A stretch of 64,000 nt of DNA from Chelonoidis abingdonii (GCF_003597395.2 NC_133773.1:61195764-61259763); one strand, 5' to 3'; counted from the first letter of the stretch, positions 22,358 to 33,468 are shown. Numbers and translations are program-made. The notes: generated by a model from the sequence alone, not told the origin.

Positions 22358-23250
22358 CTGTTCCAGAAGACTTTAAGATGTACTGTGACCTTTTACACTG
22401 GGTAGCTTCATCCCTAGGTATTCAAATAGAATTTCTCCAGAAGAATACCCATAAACTCATGGACATTCTCCAGCCCTCTCTCCCTGGGAGGGTGTCCCTT
22501 CCAATTAATGATGTGCTGCTTGAACCTGTGACAGTCCTTTGAGGTATGCCGGTCTTGATACTGCTGGTGGCTAAGTGCTTGAAGAAGCGCTATTTTGTGC
22601 CTGTACAGAGATATAAAGAGTTCTATTCCCATCCAGCCCCAAACTGACTGTTGGTCATGGTGGTGAATGATGGAGCCTGGCAAGGCAGGTTCAAGTCCCC
22701 CCCCAGGACAGAGACTGGAGGCAGTTGGACCTTTTGGGCAGAAAGATATATATCTCATCATCGTTCCAGATGAGGATTGCAAATCAGCAAGCTTTGCTGT
22801 CCAATTATGACTTTCTCAATTGGTCGGCTATGTCCAAATGTGTGGACCAGTAGCCTGAGGCCTCTCATGAAGAGTTTCAGGCTTTTGTCACTGAAGGCTG
22901 GTTGGTGGACAAGAAGTAGCTGAAGTGCACCCTTGATGCGGCAGACAGCTCAGCCAGGGTGATGGCTTCTGCAATTACTATGAAGGGATTGCTTTGGATG
23001 TCCAGCAAGCTATTGAAGATTTGTCTTTTGATGGCCAGGCCTGGTTTTCAAACAAGACTGATGGAACCCTGCATTCCTTTAAATATTCCAGGGCTACTTT
23101 AAGGTCTTTGGGTGTGTACACACCACCCATGCACAGATGCCACTATAGGGTGCAGCCGTAACAGCAGTATAGGCCACAGTATCTTTTCATGCAGCCCTTT
23201 CCTTCCAGACAACGAGACTAACCTAGGAAGAGGGACAGGTCTCACTAGAG
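22358..23250 (+). pseudogene. DIRS gag-like remnant
   Basis: Collinear pieces in shifting frames match the C-terminal half of turtle DIRS gag-like proteins as I know them. They are an opening VPEDFKMYCDLLHWVASSLG, then RVSLPINDVLLEP, then KKRYFVPVQRYKEFYSHPAP, then LDAADSSARVMASAI. At least five stops or frame changes break it. The protein would package the retrotransposon RNA; its biochemical role in DIRS is poorly known. Confidence 0.65.
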
Positions 23251-23299
23251 GAAACACTCAAACTTGGGGCATGGCCGATCTGTTTGGTGCCTGTTAAGA

Positions 23300-24240
23300 G
23301 TCCATTTTGACTCCTTGGTCCAGAGCACTGTTCCAGGTGTCATTCTTCCACCCTCATTATCCCCCCATTCCTTTGGGGACAGGCTGGCCCACTTTTACAA
23401 TGCCTATGTCTTGATCACTTCCGACATCTGGGTCCTAGACTGTTGTCAGATTGGGCTATGCCATCCAGTTGCTCTTCATGCTACCTGCCCATTCTCATCT
23501 CTGTCTCATGAGACACTGCTCATCAAGCAGGTCAGCTCTCTACTAAAATTGGGAGCAGTGGAGGAAGTTCTGTGGGAACACGGGGATCACTGCTTTTACT
23601 CTTGGTACTTGCTGATACCAAAATCCAAGGGTGGGATGAGGCCCATCCTCAACCCTTCTGGACACAACAAATTAATCAAATATGTGAGATTCTGCTTGGT
23701 CACTCTCACAGCTATTCTCCCTGTGCTGTCTCAGAATGACTGGTTTGCTGCTTTGAATCTTCAGGATGCTTATTTCCATGTGGTCATTGTACCAAGTCAC
23801 AGGAAGTTTCTTCATTTCATGGTAGGAGAATTCCACTTTCAGTATACTGTTCTCCTGTTCTGCCTCTCTTCTGCCCCCAAGTCTTCACCAAGTGCATGGC
23901 AGTGGTCATAGCATATCTCAGGAGGAAGGGAATCCATATCTTCGCCTATCTTGATGACTGTTTGCTGAAGGGCAGCTCCAAAAAGGAGGTTCTTGTTCAC
24001 GTCAGCACCACACTATGCTTACTCATCTGTCTGGGATTCCTTTTAAATGCTGCAAAGTCAACCTTGGCTTCCACTCAACCAACAGAGTTCACTGGGGCCC
24101 TGTTAGATTCCCCAAAGTCAAGGGTGATCCTGCCAACTGACCACTTCCAGGCCACATGTTCACCAGGTTGCACCTTCACCCTCTTCAGATATGTCTCAGG
24201 ATGTTTTTCTGCCCTGCCCTGCGTTCTTTGGACAGGTTGA
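23300..24240 (+). pseudogene. DIRS reverse transcriptase remnant
   Basis: Seen in two frames that change near 23900. The first has KQVSSLLKLGAVEEV, KSKGGMRPILN (finger region) and the motif A block NDWFAALNLQDAYFHVVI, where the catalytic Asp is in LQDAY. The second begins with the expected CMAVVIAYLRRKGIHIFAYLDD, whose YLDD is motif C. The catalytic residues remain but the frame is broken between them and the domain ends in a stop at 24240. This order and LQDAYFH are characteristic of DIRS rather than Gypsy RT. Confidence 0.9.
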
Positions 24241-24289
24241 TTTGCCTTCCTCCACCAGTTCTGGAGTACTTGAGTTGGTGAGCGTTCTC

Positions 24290-24715
24290 ACGCAATGTGT
24301 GCCATGGGAGTCCCCTTCACTCGGCCCTCTCCAACCAAGTCCGTGACTCTTCCCTTCTTGGGAGGTGCATCTGGACTCTTTGAAGGTGTAGGGCCTGTGA
24401 TCAGAACAGGAAGCCTCACTCCATATCAGCTGGAGCTGCAGGCCATCCACAATGCATGTCATGCCTTCTGGGACTGTATCAGGAATTCAGTGGTTCACAT
24501 ATTCACCAACAATACCACCATGATGTACTATGTGAACAAACAAGGAGGAGCCTAGTCCAGGTCACGCTGCCTAGAGGCGATCAACCTGTGGCAGTTCTGC
24601 ATCAAAGAGAACATCACCCTGGTAGCCATCCACCTATCAGGGGTTCAGAACAGTCTCACAGATGATCTCAGGAAGACCTTCTCCCTGAACCATGAATGGT
24701 ACCTGAAGGCAAGTG
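24290..24715 (+). pseudogene. DIRS RNase H remnant
   Basis: Contains LGGASGLFEGVGP, then LTPYQLELQAIHNACHAF, then VVHIFTNNTTMMYYVNKQGG, a stop, and continuing similarity (NLWQFCIKENITLVAIHLSG). In active relatives the first block is D.S..GWG and the third TDN. Here the first Asp is Gly and the third is Asn, so two catalytic acids are lost. The Glu of LELQAI remains. Confidence 0.8.
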
Positions 24716-24959
24716 TCCTTCAGATTGTTTGTTTGTTTTTGCAATGTGGGGCATCTCCATGACTGATCTATCTGTGATAAGGGAAAACAGGAAGTGTTTC
24801 CTATTCTGCTCTTGCTGGGAATTCAGGCCAGTCTCCTTCACCAGTGTCTTCCACTGCAGTTGTCAGTTGACTCTACTATATGCCTTCCCTCCTATTCCAG
24901 TCATGCCTCAGGTCATTGCCAAGGTCAAGGCTGATTGAGACTCATCCTGATACCAGCCT

Positions 24960-26160
24960 CCCATGCTGCTACTTCTCAATCATGACCTCTTCACACAGGA
25001 CCACTGCTGCACGCTTCCAGCAATCAGCTCCCTGCACCTTATGGTGTGGCTGGTGCATGGCATTGCTCAGAGGCTGTCCAAAAGGTCCTACTTAACAGCA
25101 GTAAGTCTTCCACTAGGATGGTGTAGCAAAGTGGAAGAGGTTTTCGGTGTAGTCCCTGGGCTGCAGGACCCATCCAGTGGGGTTTCCATCCAGGACACCT
25201 TAGACTACCTGCTACACCTTCAGAAATTGGGCATGGCACTCACTTCCCTGAGAATGCACTTGGCAGTGATATCAGTGTTTCATCCCTCTATACAAGGGAA
25301 ATCGTGGGTTTTTTTGTTTGTTTTTTTCCAATGCTTTGGTGATGAGATTTCTGGAAGGACTTCTCTGCCTGTACCCTCTTGTCCAAGAGTCAGTCTCCTA
25401 GTGAGACTTGAACATGGTTTTAGCAGCTCTGTTGGGTTCTCCATTTGAGCCCCTTGAATCCTGTCTACTGCCCCTCATGTCTCAGAAAATTGCATTCTTG
25501 ATAGCCATTACCTCTGTTAGGAGGTTGGATGAGTTACAGGCCCTGATGATGTGACTCTTTACATGCAGTTCTCCAAGGACAAGGTAATGCTTCGGCCACC
25601 CTCAAAGCTCTTGTCTAAAGTGGTCTCCCAGTTTCATTTGAACCAGGCTGTATATTTGCCTGTGTTCTTCCCTAAGCCACAGTCCTCCCTGAAGAAGTAG
25701 TGTTAGATATTAGACAGTCTCTAGTCTTTTACCTGAACAAGACTGAACTGTTTTGTGCTTCACCTCACCTGTTTGTATCATATGCAGACCACATGAAGGG
25801 ACAGCTAGTCTCTCCACAGACGATCTCTAGATGAATATCATCTTGTATCAGGACTGAATCTGAGATAAGGTTGGCTACACTTCCCCATCAGATACGGGCT
25901 CATTTCATGACAGCACAGACATTGATAGTGTTCCTCAGTGATATTTTCATATTAGACATTTGCAAGGCAGCCACATACATGGTCATCCATCCATACATTT
26001 ATGGATCATTATGCAATCACTGCACCTTCCAGAGCAGATGCTAGTGTCAGAAGAGCAGTCCTATGATCCCTGCTGCTTTAGACTTCAAGCCCCACTTGCT
26101 ATAAGGGGGAATGCTTGTGAGTCATATCTGCATCTACTTGAAGAAGAAGAAGAAGAAATG
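24960..26160 (+). pseudogene. DIRS tyrosine recombinase remnant
   Basis: An N-terminal SAM-like part is open at 24963-25448 (VSIQDTLDYLLHLQKLGMAL). The catalytic part is in several frames. AFLIAITSVRRLDELQAL (25487-25540) carries the first catalytic Arg. LPHQIRAHFM (about 25878-25907) carries the H..R pair, and ILDICKAATYM follows. HTFMDHYAITAP (about 25992-26027) carries the Tyr in yet another frame. The R-H-R-Y set identifies the enzyme that integrates DIRS circles without target duplication. Many stops make it dead. Confidence 0.8.
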
Positions 26161-26458
26161 GTTACTTACTGTAACTGTGGTTCTTAGAAATGTGATTTGC
26201 ACATGTATCCATGACCCACCCTCCATTCCCTCTACATCAGAGTCTCTTCCCTGGGATGTTTGGTGTAAAAGAACTAAGGGGGGGTCGGGGCAGCAATGCC
26301 TTATATAGCCAGAGGAGGGGCTTCAGACACAAGGCGCGTGCACTGCCTCTCTACGGGTACTGCTAGGCAAAAGTCTCCAGCACATGGGGCATGCATGGAC
26401 CTGCTTGGAATACCTGTCTGTGTCACTTCTCAAAGAACCACAGTTACAGTAAGTAACC
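26160..26458. repeat. DIRS right end: 26-bp perfect inverted repeat around a promoter-like core
   Basis: The 26-mer beginning ggttacttactgtaactgtg (26160-26185) is repeated exactly in inverse at 26433-26458. The 247-bp core holds ccttatatagccagagg (TATA-like, 26299-26315) and GC-rich flanks. DIRS terminal repeats carry the promoter and such complementary ends. It lies directly after the recombinase remnant. Confidence 0.85.
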
Positions 26459-26465
26459 TTTTCCT

Positions 26466-28087
26466 CTTAGTTATTCAGGCTAGTTAATAAGATAGGGAAG
26501 GAGAAGAGAGCGAAATTAATTGTAAGGGGAGGGTAACATGAAAAATATAATGTATGAGTCAAACAGTTCTGACACCTCCATATACTCTAAACAGAGTTTA
26601 TTACTACTTTTTTGTTCCAAAGGACATAACAATTGACAATGAATAATACTCTACCTATTCAAAGTGTTGATTAAAATTTGAGAAAGGGATGATGAGTGAT
26701 CTACAACATAGTTTTAATAATCACCTTAAAGAAGACAGAAATAAAATGTGACAGATTTAATCAGGAACTAAATCTTGTATAAAGCAAATGGGGCCTACAA
26801 AACTGAACATGCTGGACAAGTTACAGCAGAGTTAAAGTCTGTTCATTCAGCTGTTCCTGGGTGGGGCATATGGGGAGGGGGGTAGTGTCTACACACACAC
26901 ATACATGGACTGTATGAAGTATATTTAGTGTGTAGGAGGCTAGCAGTCATCCTAACTACTTGTCTATGTGACCTTGCTCCCAGAGAAGTTTGTTACCAAA
27001 GTGCTCTGTTTAAAGTACAGCAAATGCCATGATAGTGGCAATTAATGAAGATATAAACAACAGCAGGAACTCAGTGTCAGGTCAGTGTCTGCAAGCAGTG
27101 GGTTGCAGCTTAGCCCAAAGATTTTCAGGTATTGCATCAGACAAACAAATACTCATTGGCCTTTTGTACCAAGGAGTCTTTTTGTTCCTTGGTGGAGTGC
27201 CAGGGGATCTTCCTGAGACCATGGTTTATATGATTAATTCAGTGAAGTACAGATATTCTGACAGAGAGGAAATTGGGAAGCATTATTCCCTTAAACTGAT
27301 TTTTTCCCCCAAACAACTGTACCTTACCTATTATTTACTTTCGGTCCAGCCCTGGGACAGATTCAGCTCTGGAGTACGTGAGTGCAACTCCATTGACTTA
27401 AGTTTTATCTGCTTATGCCAGGTCTGAGCTTGTCTTAGTGTGTCTCAACAGTGACTGCAGAAGACAAGAATAGCTTTAGGAAAGCGTCTGAGTATAGATG
27501 AAAGAGTGGGGTATATACTTTCTGTCGCTGAATTCCTGATTCATTATTCACAGCACAAAAATTCTCTTGTGGCTTTCTGTTTCTCTTGTGGTTGGCATAC
27601 CACTCCCACCTTCCAAAAGTCTCAGCAGCTCAAACACATAATTTTCTAAAGTATAGACTTTAAAATTAAAGGTTATATTTCAGTTCCATATGCGAACAAA
27701 GTTACCTGGCAGTTTAAAAGAATGTGCATGTGCATAATGATTTAGAAATTAAACACAGAAAAACCCACCTTAAAAAAAAACTAACATTAAAGTTCAGACT
27801 TAAACCCACTAAAGATGGAGAATTCAGAAGCTTCCTTAATTCCTCCCACTGTGCCTTCAGCACTGCAGCGCATGTGTTACTGTAAATAAGACCAACCAGT
27901 GCCCTAAGGGTGCTGCCATACTGAGCTAAATTAAAGACAGTAGGTCAGTTATAACTGTGAGTTTCCTGGTCCTTGTATTTTACCCTTATCTTTCTTATTA
28001 AAGTTTAACCTTGTGACCAGCCAATAAGTGTGTAGGATTGTGTTTTCATGAAGCTCTCAGAATAGTGTGTCAGACCTCTATGGTCCG
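26466..28087. other. Unique sequence, no gene seen
   Basis: The 132-codon frame at 27029-27427 has no recognisable motif. 27350-27410 (acagattcagctctggagta, gcaactccattgacttaagt) resembles a common sauropsid hairpin repeat. Confidence 0.4.
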
Positions 28088-28350
28088 CACAGTATGTGAG
28101 CACCTCACAGGCGTTAATGTATTTATCTTCACGTCATCTCTGTGAGATAGGGATGTCTTATCCCCATTTTACACATGGGGAGGAGCTAAGGCACCGACTA
28201 AGGGCTCAGTCTTGCAAAATGCTGAGTATCCTCACTTCCCATTGAACATAGTTCTCAGTACCTCATAGGATCAAGTGCTAAATGATTTGCCAGAGGTTAC
28301 GCAAGAAGTCTGTGGTGGACCAAGGAATTGAACTTGATTCTCCTTATCAT
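28088..28350 (-). mobile_element. MIR-type SINE
   Basis: The antisense MIR is plain: cttatccccattttacaca, tggggaggagctaaggcac, then gccagaggttacgcaagaag and ggaattgaacttgattctcc. An insertion-like segment around 28200-28280 separates the core from the head. Confidence 0.7.
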
Positions 28351-28423
28351 ATTTGGACTCATTTCTAAGTAATGCAGGCTGTATGTGTATGGAAGGGATG
28401 GGGTACTAAAGTGGGTGGGAGCC

Positions 28424-28726
28424 CAGGGGCGGCTCTATGTTTTTTGCCGCCCCAAGCACAGCAGTCAGGTGGCCTTCAGCAGCGTTTCTGCAGGGGGGCC
28501 ACTGGTCACGTGGATTCAGCGGTGGTTCTCGGGTTATATGCCGGTCACGCGCCTTCGGCGTACTCATCACCAAATTGCCGCTGAAACCGCAGGACTGGTG
28601 GACCTCCTGCAGAAAAGCTGCCAAAGGCTGCCTGACTGCCGCCGTCAGAACTACCAGCAGGCCGCCCCCCCGTGGCTTGCCGCCCAAGGCACGCGCTTTC
28701 TGCGCTGGTGCCTGGAGCCACCCCTG
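28424..28726. mobile_element. hAT MITE (about 303 bp), GC-rich hairpin
   Basis: The ends are caggggcggctctatg and cctggagccacccctg. Internal arms are also complementary (gccgccccaagcac against gcttgccgcccaagg). The flanks both read ggtgggag (28414-28421 and 28727-28734), offset by two bases on the left. This supports a target duplication with a small ambiguity at the left end. Multiple 110-codon frames on both strands are by-products of the inverted, GC-rich structure. Confidence 0.75.
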
Positions 28727-29034
28727 GGTGGGAGGCACAGATGCACATAAGTTTTCAGGAATGGCTGTTTTCTGACAACAGGAGTTTCATGAAGCCAGGG
28801 GGCAATCTGTTCTTGTCCCCCTGCCCATGGACAGGCCTCATTGCTGACAAGCTATTTTGTGCATTTTCAATATAAATCAGAGATGGAAATGATCTAGAGA
28901 TCCTGAGGCAACAGTTAACGGCCTCTCGTACCATGTCAATGCACAGTCCTAATCTGTGAGTGCTGGGTACCATTATGGTTTATTGTGTCATTGCCTAGTA
29001 CAAAACAGTCCTCCAGTTATTGACAAGATGCTGT

Positions 29035-29789
29035 CAGAGCCGTCCCTTGGCTATAGCAAATTGGGGCGACTGCTCTGGGCCCATGCTTTGGGGGGCCCCC
29101 GCCCTTCAGTGTGCATGAGTCATGCAGGGGGCACTTGGCTAGCCAGCGGGACAGGCCAGACTGGGGGCTTAGCGGGGGTCAGGCCCACACTCATCGGCGG
29201 GAAGAGATTTCTGAAGCATCTTCCCCTATGGGCTGCTCCCAAGGTGGTGCAGGGCTCAGCAGGGGGCTTTACCCAGTTGCAGCACTTACATTCTGCTGGT
29301 ATGTGTGTGTATAATGTGGCCTCGGCCCCGAGCTCTGCTGGCAGCTTGAAGTTGCGCACGTCCCTGCAGGGCCTGGGAGTCCCAGTAGTGGAGCTGGTCC
29401 CTCAGGGGAGCCCAAGGGAGCAGTTAGGCCAACATGGTGCATCCTAGCTGCAGCCTCTGAAAGGGAATTGAGATCTGCCCAGTCCTGACCACAGGGTGCC
29501 CGATCATGCTGTGCACCAGGTCTGCAGCAGAGACCCCAACCCTGAGCACCAATCCTACCCAGCTGCTCTGCCCTCACTGCAGTGAGTCTGCAGTGCTTTG
29601 CTAGCTCTGCAGCTGCAGACCAAGAGTGAGTCACACGCCAAACCTGCAGGGGCTGCAGTGATAGCAGCCCAGCCATGCTCCCCCTGAGCTGGAGCATCCC
29701 CGGCATTAGAACCTGGAACAAAAAATGTTAAGGGGGGCCCACATAGGCTGATTTGTCCTGGGCCCTGCATCACTCTAGGAATGACCCTG
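29035..29789. mobile_element. hAT non-autonomous element (755 bp)
   Basis: The left end is cagagccgtcccttggctat. The right end, read inward, is cagggtcattcctagagtga, followed by a shared gggccc. The perfect 8-mer gatgctgt flanks it (29027-29034, 29790-29797). The interior is GC-rich with frames up to 163 codons on both strands but no transposase motif. The termini resemble those of the hAT at 62462. Confidence 0.9.
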
Positions 29790-29919
29790 GATGCTGTAGA
29801 TTGTTCATAGTCGTTATGGAGGTTATATCCAATGTGTGCCATTGTAACAGAACCATTGCAGTTCCACCATTGATACGGTAACGATTTATCATAAAAGTGT
29901 CACTGAAATAATTCAGGGA

Positions 29920-30905
29920 TGTAACTGGAATACTTCTTAAAAGGAACTAGCAAAAATGGAGCAGCACTCAGGGCTGAGAAACAGTCCAGTCTTGGAGGTC
30001 CCTCTGGCACTGAAACTCCACCTGCTCCCTGCCATGAAGTGTGTGCACACCCTTCGCTGACTCCTGAGTCTAGCTACTTTCCTAATACAGTGAAACAGTG
30101 TTAGTTTCAATATCAGAGAGCTCTGTTGTGTCCATTAGTTAGCCTTCCTTTAGTCCTAGCTAGCGTCTTAACTTTCTTTCTAAAATTGTATCTTTATTCA
30201 TTTATTTATACTTGGCTTGCACAAATTTATGGGAGTTTTGTTTTCCGGGGGGTTCTCCACCTCTCTTTGTTTCGTGGCCACGCTCTGCTCTAGCTTAGGT
30301 CCTCTCCCTTTGTTTGAGACTTTCTTTGTTTGGTGCTTCTTTTCTTTTTCTTACTGAGTATGCCCCCAAATCCTGGTTTTTAAATCCTGCCAGACCTTTA
30401 GGAAGTCTTTCCCCCTCAATGATGGGTTATTCCAGATGTCTCTTCTGTCTGGAGGGAGAGACATATTCTGTCAATTTGTAAGATCTACGTTGGATTCAGA
30501 AGCAGGTCCAAGAAACTGAGGAAGGACAGTATTAAGCAGCTCCTCAGGTGTCCTCCAAGTCGCGGCCCAGCTACCCCCTTTTACGGCAGGGTTGACCAGT
30601 CAGGGTGCCCCTTCAACTCCCTCTGTAGCTCCATTGACTAAGAACCATGGAGCAGCCTCAGAGATTAGCTTAAAGCCCCTCTTCTCCTCCAAAAGAAGAG
30701 ATGTAAGTCCCCTGATGGGAAGCATTGAAGAAAATGGGTAATTTGCCAAGAAAATGAGTCAGTAAGGAGACCTTCTGTCCTGGTATGGGTATCGTTGAGG
30801 CTCCTAAACCCCCTAGTACCAAGCTTCCCGCACTGACCAAAAAGACTTCTAGTGCTCTTTAGATTGAAAACTCTCTGGCAAGCAGCCACATCTGGTACTG
30901 ACAGC
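29920..30905 (+). pseudogene. 5' piece of a second DIRS element (leader and gag N-terminus)
   Basis: A non-coding leader (about 29920-30360) precedes MPPKSWFLN in one frame and NPGF (30368-30379), then KSCQTFRKS after a one-base insertion. MGYSRCLFCLEGE follows, then HILSICKIYVGFRSRSKKLR and KDSIKQLL. The paired C..C and H....C..C spacing with the basic stretch after it is how turtle DIRS gag-like proteins begin. A Pro/Thr/Lys-rich segment (KLPALTKKTSSAL) reaches ~30860. It is on the same strand as the 22-26 kb copy but downstream of it, and covers the part missing there. Identification is from remembered family pattern only. Confidence 0.6.
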
Positions 30906-30957
30906 ATTACCTAGCTTGGATCCAGCCAGGCAGAAGGACTCGACCAACTTCAAGATG

Positions 30958-31319
30958 TAGTTTATTTTCTTTTCGAAACCAGTTTCAGTACCTTCTGAAT
31001 ATTCTACTGTACTCAGATTACATTTCTTAACAAACAAACAAAAAAACCCAAACACCACACCTTGCCAGATGCAGATTTTTCCCAGATGTTTATAGTCCAT
31101 TGTCAGATTTCTGCCTACAGTGGATTTCAAACTTTAGAGTTGCTAGAATCTATGAAATTAATGAAATGCTGGAGGAATTTTCTGGGTGAGGGGGTTGTAT
31201 CTCAGGAGCCCCTTGCTCAAATGGCTCCACATTTGGATCACTAACCCTATCTTGCCCTCCCACAAGGCATAACAAATTTCAAGACAATCTGTGTAAGACC
31301 ACAAATATTAGAGCACTAA
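30958..31319 (+). repeat. Unidentified dispersed repeat, copy 1
   Basis: Shares a collinear series with 32251-32915: tagtttattttctttt; gtttcagtaccttctgaat; gtactcagattacattt; cagatttctgc; gtatctcaggagccccttg; gctccacatttggatcact; and acaaatttcaagacaat. No protein or known family was recognised. Confidence 0.65.
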
Positions 31320-31724
31320 GAAGTGTTATCAGTTTAACAAATAGGATGTCCCAACCTTAGCTAGAGCAGAGCTGGATGCTCTATTAAAATAGTGTATGAA
31401 ATTTGAGGGAGAAAAAATGGAGGGGAGAGGCTGTACATATCCATCAGCAACATAGCAAGCTCAGAGAGGTATGAAGTGGCTCATTCATCCCAATGAGATT
31501 TTTTCAGCTGAAAGAGAATACACAGTGGAGGTGCATATGTCCTGAAACAATATCTCTGAGACATGTAAACTCCATTTATGTCTGTAGGTGTTCCCTTCCA
31601 CCCTCCCAAGTGCTGGAGAGTTTCTGATATGTGTCAGACATATCTAGTCTCAGCTCCTCACCTGAGTCTCAGCAGTGTGTTCTTGGTGCATCTGAACATG
31701 CCTCTCCTAAGCCACCTATAGGGG

Positions 31725-32015
31725 CAGGGCTTCCCCAGATCCTGGTTCACATGAGGGGATAGGGAGAGGAGTTCAGACACCACCAGAGAGTCTCTCCCCC
31801 AGAATCTAGCTCACATGAGGGAAGAGGGAGCCAGGGACCCACAGATCCTGGCACTCACACAATGCGGCAGGGAATGGGACTCAGACATCCCCAGTAGGGA
31901 GTGAATCCCAGATCCCACTTTATGGGGTGTACGGAGGTGCTCAGACTTCCCAGGTAGGCAAGCCTGCTCCAGATCCTGGCTCATATGAGGGGAGACAAGG
32001 ATGGGAGTGGGGAAT
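31725..32015. repeat. Degenerate minisatellite, ~64-68 bp period
   Basis: The phrase cagatcctggctcacatgag recurs in varied form at about 31736, 31803, 31846, 31909 and 31970. It is usually followed by a purine-rich part and cagac(a/t)tccc. Spacing is about 67, 43, 63 and 61. Confidence 0.6.
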
Positions 32016-32250
32016 GATACACATTCCTATAGATGGGCAGATGCTCACAGATAGTAGCACACAAATGGGAAAGAAATGTGGGTCTGCCCCTACCCCTTTT
32101 CTTCCCCACTATCTTTGTCACTTAACCCCATGTCACCCTTCCCAGTGTTCTCCCCTTCCCCGTCACCTGATCTCCTAACCCTTCTTGCCCTATTCCTATC
32201 TACTTTTCCACCCCTAATCATCTTCCCCCACCAATAAGCATTTGCTTGGG

Positions 32251-32915
32251 TAGTTTATTTTCTTTTTTTAAAATAGTTTCAGCACCTTTTGAATATTTTG
32301 CTGTACGCAGATTAGATTTACTGAAAAGAGAAATCCCCCGTGATAGAGGCATGTTGGAACAGTATGCTTGGTTTGTTTTTCTTCAGATTTCTGCTTTGGC
32401 TTGGATTTGAAGTCACAATGCCTGAGGTGGTGGTTGGATTTAGTGGTCATAACATCCTCAGAGCCACTCGGGTCCTGTAATAAAAGAGGCAGTTTTCCAG
32501 ATATTTAGCTTCTCTCTGCACATGCGCAGTGTACTCCATTAGGCATGTGAATAGACATGGGAGCCTCAGCACACCTAATTGGAGAAGCAAACTCTTTTTC
32601 AAATAATGTTTTAATTTGATTCCCCCAAAGGACTGGTGGGTGCCATGCACTCTGATGAGGTCACCCATGAGCATCTGAGATCGCAGGGCGATGATTTGAG
32701 CCTTGATGTGATTGTTATTTGTGAGCTAAAAAATAATTGCCAGAATGTGTCAGGTTTAAGAAAAGCTGTTTCTTTCCAGGAGCTGTATCTCAGGAAACCC
32801 TGTGGTCAAATTGCCTCAAATTTGGGTCACTGACAGTATCCTGGTTCCATAAGGCACACTGAATTTCAAGGAAATATGAAAAACCGTGCAGATTTTAAGG
32901 CATTTAGATCAGGTG
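32251..32915 (+). repeat. Unidentified dispersed repeat, copy 2
   Basis: Longer relative of 30958-31319 in the same orientation: gtttcagcaccttttgaat, gtacgcagattagattt, gtatctcaggaaaccctgtg, cctcaaatttgggtcactga, gaatttcaaggaaatatg. It carries about 300 extra bases in the middle (32440-32700). Confidence 0.65.
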
Positions 32916-33465
32916 AGTAGACTGTGCATATGCAAACAGATATTAACAGATAATTTATTGATGCAATACTACTATTATTTACATATTAACCCAGCAGAGA
33001 GAGTCTGGGGTAATGGAGACGTTTTTTCATCTACACATTTTTTTAAAAAAGTTAACTTCTGAACTATGAATAAACACTACTGGTTCAAAGTGGAATTAAC
33101 TAAACCAGATTAATTATAATCCTCTTCTAAATTGTTTATTATGAAAGTAGCCACTGATCCTTTATTTGCAGAGCATGAATGTGATGCATTTAATTTCACA
33201 TTATAAGAAGCTTGATCTATGAGACTAGTTATCCATTATATTTAACGCTAAAGGTTATTCAGTATACTGCCAAGATTTATTTACAGTTTTTAGGTTAAAG
33301 GGATCAAATGTCACGTAAACAGATACACATACAGATGGATGGTTATATACATAAATTTCTCTGTTTATGCCTCTGAAGATATGTGTGGATTATTAAAATT
33401 TCACCACATCTGATGAGGAGAAGCAGCTTTTTTTTCTTAAAAAAACAAACAAACTTGTGTCTATC
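32916..33465. other. Unique AT-rich sequence, no gene seen
   Basis: No coding similarity. An A-rich run (aaaaaaacaaacaaac, 33441-33455) immediately precedes the Harbinger-like element. Confidence 0.4.
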
Positions 33466-33468
33466 TGG

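Larger units (their letters stand above)
22240..26465 (+). mobile_element. Degraded DIRS-type tyrosine-recombinase retrotransposon
   Basis: In order on plus: gag-like remnant, reverse transcriptase, RNase H, tyrosine recombinase and a right-end inverted repeat. This is the DIRS layout, with no LTRs and no DDE integrase. Stops and frameshifts occur throughout. The left terminal repeat and the gag N-terminus are absent, so the copy is 5'-truncated. The left boundary is uncertain by ~200 bp. Confidence 0.85.

Noticed and set aside
21832..22542. Longest open frame in the window (236 codons, plus)
   Set aside because: It runs from a GC-rich MITE end into the DIRS gag remnant; only its last part has family similarity, and it stops early.
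26144..26158. (GAA)n run as a possible functional microsatellite or Glu-rich protein end
   Set aside because: It precedes the DIRS inverted repeat, as the gaagaagaa stretch does in related elements; it is part of the element.
29120..29721. Overlapping 150-163-codon frames on both strands
   Set aside because: Inside the GC-rich non-autonomous hAT at 29035-29789; no motif in any frame.
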